From an uncultured Pelagibacteraceae bacterium (GTDB lineage: Bacteria > Pseudomonadota > Alphaproteobacteria > Pelagibacterales > Pelagibacteraceae), in the NCBI GenBank assembly GCA_902557995.1, contig CACECL010000008.1:1-36822 (forward strand): a stretch of DNA of 36,822 nucleotides. The letters run 5' to 3'. The notes below the pieces were generated by a model, which ran no database searches, was not told where the DNA came from, and worked only from the letters and a program-made list of their open reading frames with translations. Below are positions 18,248 through 27,198 of the stretch, piece after piece. Numbering within the stretch: position 1 is the stretch's first letter; the number at the start of each line of letters is the position of its first letter. The translations under genes and the position numbers were made by a program.

Positions 18248-19455
18248 TTTCTACATTAGAAAAAGAAATTACTTTTAGATTTTTAAAAGCCAGAAAAAAA
18301 GATGGCTTTTTAAATGTAATATCTATCTTTTCTTTTATTGGCATAAGCCTTGGAGTTGCAGTACTTATTATTGTGATGTCAGTTATGAATGGATTTAGAT
18401 CTGAATTAATTGATAAAATAGTTGGCTTTAATGCTCATGCAGTTGTTAAACCTTACGACAAACCTTTAGTTCCCATACCGGATGACAATTTTTCTAAAAG
18501 TGTTTCATCAAACGATGGAGAAGCGGTTATTTTTCATAAAAATGGTACAAAGGGTATTTTGCTAAAAGGTTATTTAGAAAATGATTATAAAGATCTAGAA
18601 ATTTCAAATAATGATAGTTTTTTTGGCTCTAAAAACTTAAACCAAAATACAATTTCTATTGGTCGAGACTTAAGTAATATTTTAGGATTAGACATCGGAG
18701 AAGAGATTTCAATTACATCACCTGCAGGAGTTCAAACATTAGTTGGTTCCTTACCAAAGCAAAATTTATTTTTAATAATCTCAATATTTGAGAGTGGATT
18801 ATCAGAGTATGATGAAAATATTGCTTATATTAATTTAAAAACTTTAGAAGATTTTTTTGACAAAAAAAAAAATGATAGATTTACTGAGTATTATTTTAAA
18901 GATCCAAAAAATATAGAATTTCATAAAGAAAAACTTATGAAATTATACCCCGATGCATTTGTATATACATGGGCCGATATGAATAGTTCATTATTTTCAG
19001 CACTTAAAGTTGAGAGAAATGTAATGTTTATTATTTTATCTTTAATTATTATTGTAGCTGCTTTTAATATAATTTCAGGTTTAACAATTTTAGTTAAAAA
19101 TAAAACTCGAGATATTGCAATTTTAAAATCTATTGGAGTCTTAAATAAATCTATAGTTAAAATATTTTTTCTAATTGGGGTAGCAATAGGTACATCAGCA
19201 ACAATTTTTGGAATATTATTAGGTGTAACATTTTCAATTTATATAGAAAACATTAGACAATTTTTAAGTTCAGCATTTAATATTAAGTTATTTCCAGAAG
19301 AAATATATTTTTTAAGTAAAATGCCTTCTGAAATAAATATTAATTCCATACTAATTATAACAATCTGTTCAATATTAATAACAATTTTAGTTTCTATCTT
19401 TCCAGCTTATAAAGCTGCAAAAATGGATCCTGTAAAATCGCTAAAGTATGAATAA
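18244..19455 (+). CDS. lolC: Lipoprotein-releasing ABC transporter permease LolC/LolE
   Basis: Inner-membrane permease that extracts mature lipoproteins for transfer to the outer membrane. The 403-residue protein has the LolC/E layout: one N-terminal helix (about 22-46, FSFIGISLGVAVLIIVMSVMNGF), a periplasmic domain to about residue 250, and three C-terminal helices ending with FPAYKAAKMDPVKSLKYE. The start is a TTG whose last two bases form the proS stop (TTGA). The next in-frame ATGs fall inside the first membrane helix, so TTG is the credible start. Only one LolC/E-type gene is present here, so a homodimer, as in LolF-type systems, is plausible. It overlaps lolD by 8 bases. Confidence 0.92.
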   Translation: MISTLEKEITFRFLKARKKDGFLNVISIFSFIGISLGVAVLIIVMSVMNGFRSELIDKIVGFNAHAVVKPYDKPLVPIPDDNFSKSVSSNDGEAVIFHKNGTKGILLKGYLENDYKDLEISNNDSFFGSKNLNQNTISIGRDLSNILGLDIGEEISITSPAGVQTLVGSLPKQNLFLIISIFESGLSEYDENIAYINLKTLEDFFDKKKNDRFTEYYFKDPKNIEFHKEKLMKLYPDAFVYTWADMNSSLFSALKVERNVMFIILSLIIIVAAFNIISGLTILVKNKTRDIAILKSIGVLNKSIVKIFFLIGVAIGTSATIFGILLGVTFSIYIENIRQFLSSAFNIKLFPEEIYFLSKMPSEININSILIITICSILITILVSIFPAYKAAKMDPVKSLKYE

Positions 19456-20125
19456 TTTTTTAGAATTAAAAAATATACGAAAAAGTTTTATCACAGAAAA
19501 AAAAATTAATGTATTAAGAGGTCTATCTAGAAAATTTAAGTTAGGTAAAATTTATGCAATAATGGGACCCTCTGGCTCTGGAAAATCAACTTTATTAAAT
19601 TTAATTTCATTAATTGATAAGCCATCATCTGGTAAAATTAGATTTAATAAAGTTGAGATTAATTTTAATCAAAATGAGAAAAATGACTTATTTAGAGCTA
19701 AAAAAATAGGTATTGTTTACCAAGAAAACAATCTTCTTTCTGATTTTACAGCACTTGAAAATGTTTATCTTGCCTCTTTATCAGTTAATAACAACAAAAA
19801 ATTAGCAAAATCTAAAGCTGTAAAATTACTAAAAAAAATTGGACTTTCAAACAGATTAAATCATTTTCCGTCACAATTGTCTGGTGGTGAAGCTCAAAGA
19901 GTGGCAATAGCAAGAGCAATCATTAACAATCCACAGATTATTTTAGCAGATGAACCAACTGGTAGTTTAGATTTAAATACTGCTAAAGAGATTTTTAGAC
20001 TTTTAAATAAACAAAAAAGATCAGACAGAATAATTATATTTGCAACTCATAATAGATTTTTTGCTAAAAAAGCAGATTACCTATTGGAGATGAGAGATGG
20101 TAGTATAAAATCATCAAATGTCTGA
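19448..20125 (+). CDS. lolD: Lipoprotein-releasing ABC transporter ATP-binding protein
   Basis: ATPase driving the LolC-type permease encoded just upstream. The 225 residues contain Walker A GPSGSGKS at 40-47, the Q-loop YQENN, the ABC signature LSGGEAQ at 144-150, Walker B IILADEPTG with D168/E169, and the H-loop histidine in FATHN. Size and the signature context fit the MacB/LolD subfamily. Eight-base overlaps with both lolC (ATGAATAA) and dnaE (ATGTCTGA) suggest coupled translation. Confidence 0.94.
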   Translation: MNNFLELKNIRKSFITEKKINVLRGLSRKFKLGKIYAIMGPSGSGKSTLLNLISLIDKPSSGKIRFNKVEINFNQNEKNDLFRAKKIGIVYQENNLLSDFTALENVYLASLSVNNNKKLAKSKAVKLLKKIGLSNRLNHFPSQLSGGEAQRVAIARAIINNPQIILADEPTGSLDLNTAKEIFRLLNKQKRSDRIIIFATHNRFFAKKADYLLEMRDGSIKSSNV

Positions 20126-23100
20126 GTCTGTTTCTCAAAATTTTAATCACTTAAAAGTTCATACACAATATTCAATATGTGAAGGTGCAGTTAAAATTGA
20201 TGATCTGCATGATTATTCTAAAAATAGCAAATTGAAATCTTTAGGTTTATGCGATTCTGCAAATTTATGTGGATCTTTAGAATTTTCTGAAAAAATTTCT
20301 AAATCAGGTACTCAACCTATCATTGGAACACAAATATATTTTAAAAATGGGGATACAACAGGATTACTTCCTTTATTTGCTTTAAATGAAGTTGGCTATA
20401 AAAACATAATTAATCTTTCATCCTCATCTTATCTTGAAAATGACAAATTATCTGAACCACATGTAGAATTTAGAGAACTATTGAAAAATTCAGAAGGTGT
20501 TGCTATTTTTTCTGGAACTGTTTTTGGGCTATTTGGAAAATTATTTGAGAAAGGTAAGTTCACTGAAATTCATAATCTTTATGATCAAATTAAAAAATCA
20601 TTTGGTGATAGATTTTATATAGAAATTCAACGTCATGATGATATAAATGAAATTGGATTTGAGAAGTTTAATTTAAAACAATCATCAGAATTAGAAATAC
20701 CAATAATTGCTACCAACGAAGTATTTTATTTAACAAAAGATATGCATGAAGCACATGATGCTTTGATATGTATTGGACATAAAACTTATGTAAACGAGAG
20801 GAATAGACTAAAATTTACAGATCAACATTATTTAAAATCAAATTCTGAAATGTCAGAATTGTTTGCTGACTTACCAGAGGCTTTAGAAAATAATTATAAT
20901 TTTCCTTATAGATGTAATTTTAGACCTACATTTTCAAACCCTATTCTACCAAATATTAGCAGTGATAAAGATGGTAATGCAGATGAAATTTTAAAAAAAG
21001 AATCTTTAGAGGGACTAAAGCTAAAATTCAATACAGTATTTGAAATAAAATATGAAGAATTAGAAAAACATTCTACTTTTTTAGAATACAAACAAAGACT
21101 TAATCATGAACTTTCAATAATTATTGAAATGAAATACTCTAGTTATTTCTTGATCGTCTCAGATTATATTAAATGGGCTAAAAATAATGATATTCCTGTA
21201 GGACCAGGTAGAGGATCTGGAGCTGGCTCACTAGTAGCATGGTGTTTGTCTATTACTGATGTTGACCCAATTAAATTTAATTTGATTTTTGAAAGGTTTT
21301 TAAATCCAGACAGAATTTCTATGCCTGATTTTGATATCGATTTTTGTGAAGAAAAAAGAGACCAAGTTTTTGAATATCTAACAACAAAATACAAAGACTG
21401 CGTTGCTCACATTATTACTTTTGGAAAATTAAAAGCTAGAATGGTAATAAGAGATGTAGGACGTGTTCTTGGTTTAGCTTATGGCTTTGTGGATACAATA
21501 TCAAAAATGATACCATTTGATCCATCTAGGCCTCAAAATTTAACACAATGCATAGCTGGTGAGCCACGGTTACAAAAACTTATAAATGACGATCCAAGAG
21601 TAAAGAAACTCACTGATCTTTCTTTAAAATTGGAAGGTCTCAACAGGAATGTTGCCACTCATGCAGCTGGAGTTGTAATTGCAGATAAAAAACTAACCGA
21701 GATTGTTCCACTGTACAAAGATTCATCAGCAGACCTATTATTACCATCAACTCAATTTGATATGTACTCAGCTGAAAATGCTGGTTTAGTAAAATTTGAT
21801 TTCTTGGGTTTAAAAACACTTACAGTAATTAACAACACACAAAAACTTGTAAGAAAAAAATATAAAACTTTTAACATAGAAAAAATTAATTACGAGGATC
21901 AAAAAGTATTTGATCTAATGTCTACAGGTAAAACTGTTGGCTTATTCCAAATTGAAAGTGCTGGTATGAGAGAAGCTTTAATTCAAATGAAGCCAAATCA
22001 CATTGAGGATATAATTGCTTTAGTTGCTCTATATAGACCTGGACCAATGAGCAACATTCCAACTTATAATGACTGTAAACATGGAAAACTAAAACCAGAT
22101 TATTTACACCCGCTTCTAGAAGATATTTTAAAACCAACATATGGAGTAATTATTTATCAAGAGCAGGTAATGCAAATTGCACAAAAATTATCTGGGTTTA
22201 CAGCAGGACAAGCCGATCTTTTGAGAAGAGCAATGGGTAAAAAAAAAAGAGCAGAACTTGAAAAACAGAAAATGGGATTTATTGCTGGAGCTGTTAAAAA
22301 TGGGATAGCAAAGGATGTTGCTGCAGGAATTTTTTTAAAAATAGAACCATTTGCAGAATATGGTTTTAACAAAAGTCATGCTGCAGCATATGCAATTATT
22401 TCATATCAAACAGCATTCTTGAAAACATATTATCCTAAAGAATTTATTGCCGCTTCAATGACAATGGATATATCCAATCAAAATAAATTAAGTGAGTTTT
22501 ATGAAGAGTTAAAAAGATTAAACGTTGAAGTTATTCGTCCTGATATTAATGAATGTTTTGCTGATTTTAGAACAATTGATGATAAATTTTATTATGCCTT
22601 AGGGGGCATTAAAGCTGTAGGTTTTGAGGCAATATCAAATATAGTTGAAGAAAGAATTTTAAATGGAAAATTTAAATCTATTCATGATTTTACAAGTAGA
22701 GTAAATCCAAAAGATATAAACAAACTGCAATTAGAAGGCCTAGTTAAAGCAGGCGCATTTGACAAATTAAACGTAAATAGACAAGCATTATATGACTCTA
22801 TTCCTTCTATTATAGCTAAAAATAAAAATATATTTGAAAATAAATCTGCAAATCAAATTGATTTATTCTCTGAAGACGAAACTTCAAAAGATGAAATATT
22901 AATTAAAACCGAAGATTGGAAATTTGAAGAGAGATTGTCAAAAGAATTTGAATCAGTAGGTTTTTTTATTTCAGATCACCCTTTAAACCAATTTACCGAA
23001 ATTTTTGATGATTACAAAATAAAAGATTATTCGAGTTTTATTTCTAAAGAAGAGCTTAAGGAATCTAATATTGCTGCAACATTACTAAAGATCCAAGAAA

Positions 23101-23534
23101 GAAAAACTGCAAAAGGTAATTCCTATGCTGTTTTAAAATTGACAGATTTATCAAGTGTATTTGAACTTTTTATTTTTTCGGATGTTTTAGAATTAAATAG
23201 AGAAATTTTAAAAGAAGGAAGTTCTCTTATTTTAACATTATTTAAAAATGTTTCTAATGATGAAAATAGACTAACAAGAATTAATGTTCAAAAAATAGCT
23301 TCACTTAAAGATTTATTTAATAGCCCTATAAAGGAAGTTTCATTTGATATTTATTCAGATGAACAAATCGAAAAAATATCCAAATTTTTGCAAGATGTGG
23401 GCAAAACTGTCATAAATATTAATTTAGTTAAAGGAGACAATATTCTTAAATTTAGGCTGAAAAATCCGCGCAAATTAGACCGAAAATCTTTAAATCTCTT
23501 AAGAAATCAAGAAATTCAGGCAATAATTAACTAA
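20118..23534 (+). CDS. dnaE: DNA polymerase III subunit alpha
   Basis: Replicative C-family DNA polymerase. The 1138-residue product begins with a PHP domain (HLKVHTQYS at 11-19, H11 and H15), followed by the palm with PDFDIDF, whose D406 and D408 are the metal ligands, and D561 in KFDFLGLKTL as the third catalytic aspartate. GPGRGSGAGSL near residue 360 is the conserved nucleotide-binding region. The C-terminal third has the helix-hairpin-helix/tandem region, an OB fold (IAATLLKIQERKTAKGNSYAVLKL) and a tail for clamp-loader contact. Length is close to the 1160 of E. coli DnaE, with no exonuclease domain, so proofreading needs a separate DnaQ. The proS-lolC-lolD-dnaE order is common in alphaproteobacteria. 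Confidence 0.97.
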   Translation: MSESVSQNFNHLKVHTQYSICEGAVKIDDLHDYSKNSKLKSLGLCDSANLCGSLEFSEKISKSGTQPIIGTQIYFKNGDTTGLLPLFALNEVGYKNIINLSSSSYLENDKLSEPHVEFRELLKNSEGVAIFSGTVFGLFGKLFEKGKFTEIHNLYDQIKKSFGDRFYIEIQRHDDINEIGFEKFNLKQSSELEIPIIATNEVFYLTKDMHEAHDALICIGHKTYVNERNRLKFTDQHYLKSNSEMSELFADLPEALENNYNFPYRCNFRPTFSNPILPNISSDKDGNADEILKKESLEGLKLKFNTVFEIKYEELEKHSTFLEYKQRLNHELSIIIEMKYSSYFLIVSDYIKWAKNNDIPVGPGRGSGAGSLVAWCLSITDVDPIKFNLIFERFLNPDRISMPDFDIDFCEEKRDQVFEYLTTKYKDCVAHIITFGKLKARMVIRDVGRVLGLAYGFVDTISKMIPFDPSRPQNLTQCIAGEPRLQKLINDDPRVKKLTDLSLKLEGLNRNVATHAAGVVIADKKLTEIVPLYKDSSADLLLPSTQFDMYSAENAGLVKFDFLGLKTLTVINNTQKLVRKKYKTFNIEKINYEDQKVFDLMSTGKTVGLFQIESAGMREALIQMKPNHIEDIIALVALYRPGPMSNIPTYNDCKHGKLKPDYLHPLLEDILKPTYGVIIYQEQVMQIAQKLSGFTAGQADLLRRAMGKKKRAELEKQKMGFIAGAVKNGIAKDVAAGIFLKIEPFAEYGFNKSHAAAYAIISYQTAFLKTYYPKEFIAASMTMDISNQNKLSEFYEELKRLNVEVIRPDINECFADFRTIDDKFYYALGGIKAVGFEAISNIVEERILNGKFKSIHDFTSRVNPKDINKLQLEGLVKAGAFDKLNVNRQALYDSIPSIIAKNKNIFENKSANQIDLFSEDETSKDEILIKTEDWKFEERLSKEFESVGFFISDHPLNQFTEIFDDYKIKDYSSFISKEELKESNIAATLLKIQERKTAKGNSYAVLKLTDLSSVFELFIFSDVLELNREILKEGSSLILTLFKNVSNDENRLTRINVQKIASLKDLFNSPIKEVSFDIYSDEQIEKISKFLQDVGKTVININLVKGDNILKFRLKNPRKLDRKSLNLLRNQEIQAIIN

Positions 23535-23542
23535 ATAATCAC

Positions 23543-23571
23543 TTGTTATATATTGTAAATATTTGTAAATA
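23543..23571 (+). promoter_or_regulatory. Possible sigma-70 promoter for rpsB
   Basis: TTGTTA at 23543-23548 resembles a -35 box and TAAATA at 23566-23571 is a weak -10 match, with a 17-base spacer. It lies just after the dnaE stop and before the structured rpsB leader, where a promoter would be expected. In such AT-rich DNA chance matches are frequent and the -10 is poor, so this is tentative. Confidence 0.25.
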
Positions 23572-23589
23572 CTTCTCAAATTAAATTAA

Positions 23590-23664
23590 CACGCACACAG
23601 TTGTTGGTTTTATACCTCCGGTCCTTAATTGGAAATTACTGTGGTGGCTTAACCGGGAATAAAT
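23590..23664 (+). ncRNA. rpsB leader RNA, candidate cis-regulatory pseudoknot
   Basis: The only long gap between genes here (23535-23664) ends in a stretch noticeably richer in G+C than its flanks. CACAGT at 23596-23601 pairs perfectly with ACTGTG at 23638-23643. From the enclosed loop, TCCGGT at 23617-23622 can pair (one G-U) with ACCGGG at 23652-23657, downstream of the first helix, forming an H-type pseudoknot that ends 7 bases before the rpsB ATG. A short inner hairpin at 23622-23633 is possible. I recall that a conserved leader upstream of rpsB was reported from 'Ca. Pelagibacter ubique' by comparative genomics of intergenic regions and proposed as cis-regulatory. This element probably belongs to it; autoregulation by S2 is inference. 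Confidence 0.75.
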
Positions 23665-24483
23665 ATGAAAATACCTAACTTAACAATTCAACAATTATTA
23701 GAAGCTGGCGTCCATCTTGGTCACAAAACTTTAAGATGGAACCCAAAAATGAAAAAATATATTTTTGGAAAAAGAGACTCAATACATATTATAGATTTAA
23801 CTCAAACTTTAGAATTAACAAAAATAGCTTTAGAAAAGATTTATAATACAGTATCAAATAATGGAAAAATTTTGTTCGTATCCACAAAAAAACAAGCTTC
23901 AGAGGCAATAGCTGAAGTTGCTAAAGAAACAGATCAATATTTTGTAAATTATAGATGGTTAGGAGGTATGTTAACTAATTGGGGAACAATATCAAATTCT
24001 ATAAAAAAATTGAAAAAATTAGAAACAGATTTAGTAGCAGAGAATAGAGGCTTTACAAAAAAAGAGCTTCTTAAAATGAGTGTAAAAAAAGATAAACTTC
24101 AAAGATCATTAGGTGGTATCTCTGAAATGAAAAAGATTCCAGATTTACTTTTTGTTATTGATACAAATTATGAGTCATTAGCAATAGCAGAGTCTTCAAA
24201 ATTAGGAATACCAATTATTGCTATTTTAGATAGTAACTCAAATCCTGACAATATAGATTACCCAATTCCAGGTAATGATGATGCTAGAAGAGCAATTGAT
24301 CTTTATTGTAATTTAATAAAAGAGACCATTAATAGTGCCAAAAGTGTTACTGCAGCATCAGAATCTAAAGCAAATAAAACTAAAGACGCAAAGGTAGATG
24401 ATAAAACAAAAACAATCCAAGAATTAGATAGAGAAAAATTAGATAAAAAATTTTCTAAAGAAGTTAAGGAGCAATTAAACTAA
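23665..24483 (+). CDS. rpsB: 30S ribosomal protein S2
   Basis: Small-subunit ribosomal protein S2, needed for late 30S assembly and S1 binding. The 272-residue product has the family features [19 protein letters not shown] near the N terminus, [24 protein letters not shown] and [26 protein letters not shown] lysine-rich C-terminal tail of about 45 residues (from about 228) extends beyond the E. coli length (241). Translation starts at the ATG immediately after the structured leader. The stop overlaps the tsf ATG by one base (TAATG), the usual rpsB-tsf pair. Confidence 0.97.
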   Translation: MKIPNLTIQQLLEAGVHLGHKTLRWNPKMKKYIFGKRDSIHIIDLTQTLELTKIALEKIYNTVSNNGKILFVSTKKQASEAIAEVAKETDQYFVNYRWLGGMLTNWGTISNSIKKLKKLETDLVAENRGFTKKELLKMSVKKDKLQRSLGGISEMKKIPDLLFVIDTNYESLAIAESSKLGIPIIAILDSNSNPDNIDYPIPGNDDARRAIDLYCNLIKETINSAKSVTAASESKANKTKDAKVDDKTKTIQELDREKLDKKFSKEVKEQLN

Positions 24484-25334
24484 TGAGCGATATAGAGAAA
24501 GTAAAAAAGCTTAGAGAAGTTACTGGAGCCGGTTTTAAAGATTGTAATCAAGCTATAAAAGATTCAGGTGGGGATTTAGATAAGGCAATTGAAATTTTGA
24601 GAGTTAAAGGAATATCAAAAGCTTCAAAAAAAATGTCTAGAGATGCCAAAGAAGGAGTTGTAGTAGTTAGCGGTGACAATACAAAAACTTCTGTAATTGA
24701 AGTAAATTGTGAAACAGATTTTGTTGCTAAAAATGATGATTTTATTTCTTTTGTTAAAGAATTAAGTGAATTAAATAATAAGAATAATTCAAACATTGAG
24801 GAATTAAAAACATCAAAAATGAAAAATGGCCAAACAGTTGATGATAACTTAGTTGCTTTGATTGCAAAAATTGGTGAAAAAATTACAATTGGTAAAGCTA
24901 AGACAATTCAAAATACCGATGGAATAAATAATCATTATCTTCATACAGTTGTGAAAGATAATGTAGCAAAATTAGCAGTCATGGTTTCATTAAACACTAA
25001 AGATAATTCAGAAATTGTTAAGACATTTAGTAAACAATTATCCATGCATATAGCTGCCTCAAATCCTTTGGCCCTAGAGACAAGCTCAATAGACCAAGCA
25101 ATTATCGATAAAGAACAAGAGTTAGTTACTGAAGAATTAAAAAATTCAGGAAAACCAGATGAAATTGCAAAAAAAATTAGTTTAGGTAAAATGAACAAAT
25201 TTAAAGAAGAAAATGCACTTCTAACTCAAGCATGGGTAATGGAGCCTAAAAAAAAAGTTCAAGATGTGTTAAAAGAACTTTCAATAGCTGATTTGAAAAT
25301 AAAAGAATTTTATAGAATTAAGATTGGAGAATAA
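24483..25334 (+). CDS. tsf: Elongation factor Ts
   Basis: Guanine-nucleotide exchange factor for EF-Tu. The 283-residue protein has the N-terminal UBA-like domain ([19 protein letters not shown]), the TDFVAKN motif that contacts EF-Tu at about residues 79-85, and the [10 protein letters not shown] region in the C-terminal half. Length matches E. coli EF-Ts. Translationally coupled to rpsB by one-base overlap. The next gene, frr, starts on the very next base after the stop; the usual pyrH between them is absent. Confidence 0.97.
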   Translation: MSDIEKVKKLREVTGAGFKDCNQAIKDSGGDLDKAIEILRVKGISKASKKMSRDAKEGVVVVSGDNTKTSVIEVNCETDFVAKNDDFISFVKELSELNNKNNSNIEELKTSKMKNGQTVDDNLVALIAKIGEKITIGKAKTIQNTDGINNHYLHTVVKDNVAKLAVMVSLNTKDNSEIVKTFSKQLSMHIAASNPLALETSSIDQAIIDKEQELVTEELKNSGKPDEIAKKISLGKMNKFKEENALLTQAWVMEPKKKVQDVLKELSIADLKIKEFYRIKIGE

Positions 25335-25886
25335 ATGTTTGATGAGAAATCTTACAGCCTTAAAATGGATAAAACCATTGAGGTATTCTCAAAAGAATTA
25401 TCATCATTAAGAACAGGAAGAGCTAACTCTTCAATGTTAGATTTGATTAAAGTTGACGTTTATGGACAACAGATGCCAATCAATCAAATTGGCAGTATAA
25501 CAACGCCTGAACCTAGAACAATAAATATACAGGTTTGGGACCTAAATAATGTTACTTTAGTTGATGCAGCTATTAAAAAATCTGATCTAGGTTTAAATCC
25601 TCAAATTGATGGACAGCTTATTAGACTTCCAGTTCCTGAGCTTAATGAAGAGAGAAGAATAGAGCTAAAAAAATTAATTAAATCAATTGGAGAAAAATGT
25701 AAAGTTTCAATAAGGAACATTAGAAGAGAAGCTAACGAAGATCTAAAAAAATTACTTAAATTAAAAGAAATTAGTGAAGATGATGAAAAATCATTTGAAA
25801 AAAAAGTACAAACTATAACTGATAACCATATAAAATCAGTGGATGAAAAAGTTTCTTTGAAAGAAAAAGAAATAATGACAGTATGA
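25335..25886 (+). CDS. frr: Ribosome recycling factor
   Basis: Splits post-termination ribosomes together with EF-G. The 183-residue protein matches the family length (185 in E. coli) and has ELSSLRTGRANSSMLD, YGQQMPINQIGSI, the RLPVPELNEERRIEL segment, and KVSIRNIRREANEDLKK near the C terminus. Start directly abuts the tsf stop; the end overlaps uppS by 4 bases (ATGA). Confidence 0.97.
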   Translation: MFDEKSYSLKMDKTIEVFSKELSSLRTGRANSSMLDLIKVDVYGQQMPINQIGSITTPEPRTINIQVWDLNNVTLVDAAIKKSDLGLNPQIDGQLIRLPVPELNEERRIELKKLIKSIGEKCKVSIRNIRREANEDLKKLLKLKEISEDDEKSFEKKVQTITDNHIKSVDEKVSLKEKEIMTV

Positions 25887-26557
25887 ACCCTCTGAAACAC
25901 GTAGCCATTATCATGGATGGTAATGGGAGATGGGGAATAAAATATAAAAATTCAAGAAATGCTGGACATAAAGCTGGTCTTAAAACAGTAGAAAAAATTA
26001 TTAAAGCAACAATTAAAAATGAAATTAAATATCTAACATTATATACTTTTTCTACTGAAAATTGGAAAAGGCCAAAAAATGAAATTAATTATTTATTTAA
26101 TTTGCTAGAGAATTTTCTAATAGATAAAATTGAAGATTTAAACAAGCAAAAAATAAAATTAAAGATTATAGGTATAAAAAAATTTTCAAAGAAATTGAAT
26201 AAATTATTAAAGTATTCAGAAAAAAAAACATCAAAAAATTCTAAGCTGCAAATTAATCTCGCAATAAATTATGGATCTAAAACTGAGTTAGTTGGAGCCT
26301 TTAAAAAAATTAAAGCGACCAAATGTAAAATTAATGAAAAAAATATAGATAGAAATTTACAGACAAAAAACATTCCTGATCCCGACTTATTGATTAGAAC
26401 TGGCAATACAAAAAGATTGAGTAATTTTTTGTTATGGCAGCTTGCTTATGCAGAAATTTTTTTTGAAAAAAAATTATGGCCTGCATTTAATGAAAAGGAT
26501 TATAATAGAATTATTTATCAATTCAGAAATATAAAAAGAAATTTTGGTAAAATATGA
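25883..26557 (+). CDS. uppS: Undecaprenyl diphosphate synthase (cis-prenyltransferase)
   Basis: Condenses isopentenyl diphosphate onto farnesyl diphosphate to make the undecaprenyl carrier for peptidoglycan and polysaccharide synthesis. The 224-residue product has HVAIIMDGNGRWG with catalytic D12, FSTENWKRP at 56-64, RTGNTKRLSNFLLWQ starting at R172, and AYAEIFF with E191 (equivalent to E. coli E213). The usual RTxGExR motif has T176 where E. coli has E198; the two substrate-binding arginines R172 and R178 remain. Slightly shorter than E. coli UppS (253). ATGA overlaps with frr upstream and cdsA downstream. Confidence 0.93.
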   Translation: MNPLKHVAIIMDGNGRWGIKYKNSRNAGHKAGLKTVEKIIKATIKNEIKYLTLYTFSTENWKRPKNEINYLFNLLENFLIDKIEDLNKQKIKLKIIGIKKFSKKLNKLLKYSEKKTSKNSKLQINLAINYGSKTELVGAFKKIKATKCKINEKNIDRNLQTKNIPDPDLLIRTGNTKRLSNFLLWQLAYAEIFFEKKLWPAFNEKDYNRIIYQFRNIKRNFGKI

Positions 26558-27198
26558 TAAATAAAGAATTAATAAATAGAGTCTTTAGTTCATTAGCATT
26601 AATACCTATAGCTCTTTTTTTTATAATAAAAGGAGGTATTTTATTTATTTTTTTTATCTCAATCTGTTTTTTAATTGCATCATATGAATGGCATAAGTTG
26701 AGTAAAAAAAAATTATATTATTTTCCAGGGTTTTTATTTTTGATTTTATCTTTTTACTCGACTTATACGATAAGAATGGACGTAAATAGTGGTTTAGAAT
26801 ATTTTCTTATTATTTTATTAATTTGTATTTCTACTGATTTAGGAGGATATATTTTTGGTAAAATTCTTAAAGGTCCTAGGTTAACTAAAATTAGCCCCAA
26901 AAAAACATATTCAGGTGTTGTTGGAGGTTACTTATTATCAATTATTTTTTTGAATTTATTTTTTAATTCTACTTATTATTCAAATACAGTCGTAATGACT
27001 TCTTATTTTATCATCTTTATATTATTAACCTCTACTGTCAGTCAATTAGGTGATATCACTATTTCTTACTTTAAAAGATTGTCAAAAATAAAAGATACAG
27101 GAAAAATCATCCCAGGCCATGGTGGATTATTAGACAGAATAGATGGAATGATTTTTGCTTACCCTTTTTGTTATGTTATTTACTTATACTTTAATTAA
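26554..27198 (+). CDS. cdsA: Phosphatidate cytidylyltransferase
   Basis: Makes CDP-diacylglycerol from phosphatidate and CTP, the branch point of phospholipid synthesis. The 214-residue membrane protein has about six to seven helices and ends with the CDP-DAG synthase signature: YFKRLSKIKDTGKIIPGHGG followed by LLDRIDG. DLGGYIFGKILKGP in the middle is the other conserved part. It is shorter than typical alphaproteobacterial CdsA (about 260-285), apparently lacking an N-terminal helix or two. Start is in the ATGA overlap with uppS; dxr starts on the next base after its stop. Confidence 0.92.
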   Translation: MINKELINRVFSSLALIPIALFFIIKGGILFIFFISICFLIASYEWHKLSKKKLYYFPGFLFLILSFYSTYTIRMDVNSGLEYFLIILLICISTDLGGYIFGKILKGPRLTKISPKKTYSGVVGGYLLSIIFLNLFFNSTYYSNTVVMTSYFIIFILLTSTVSQLGDITISYFKRLSKIKDTGKIIPGHGGLLDRIDGMIFAYPFCYVIYLYFN

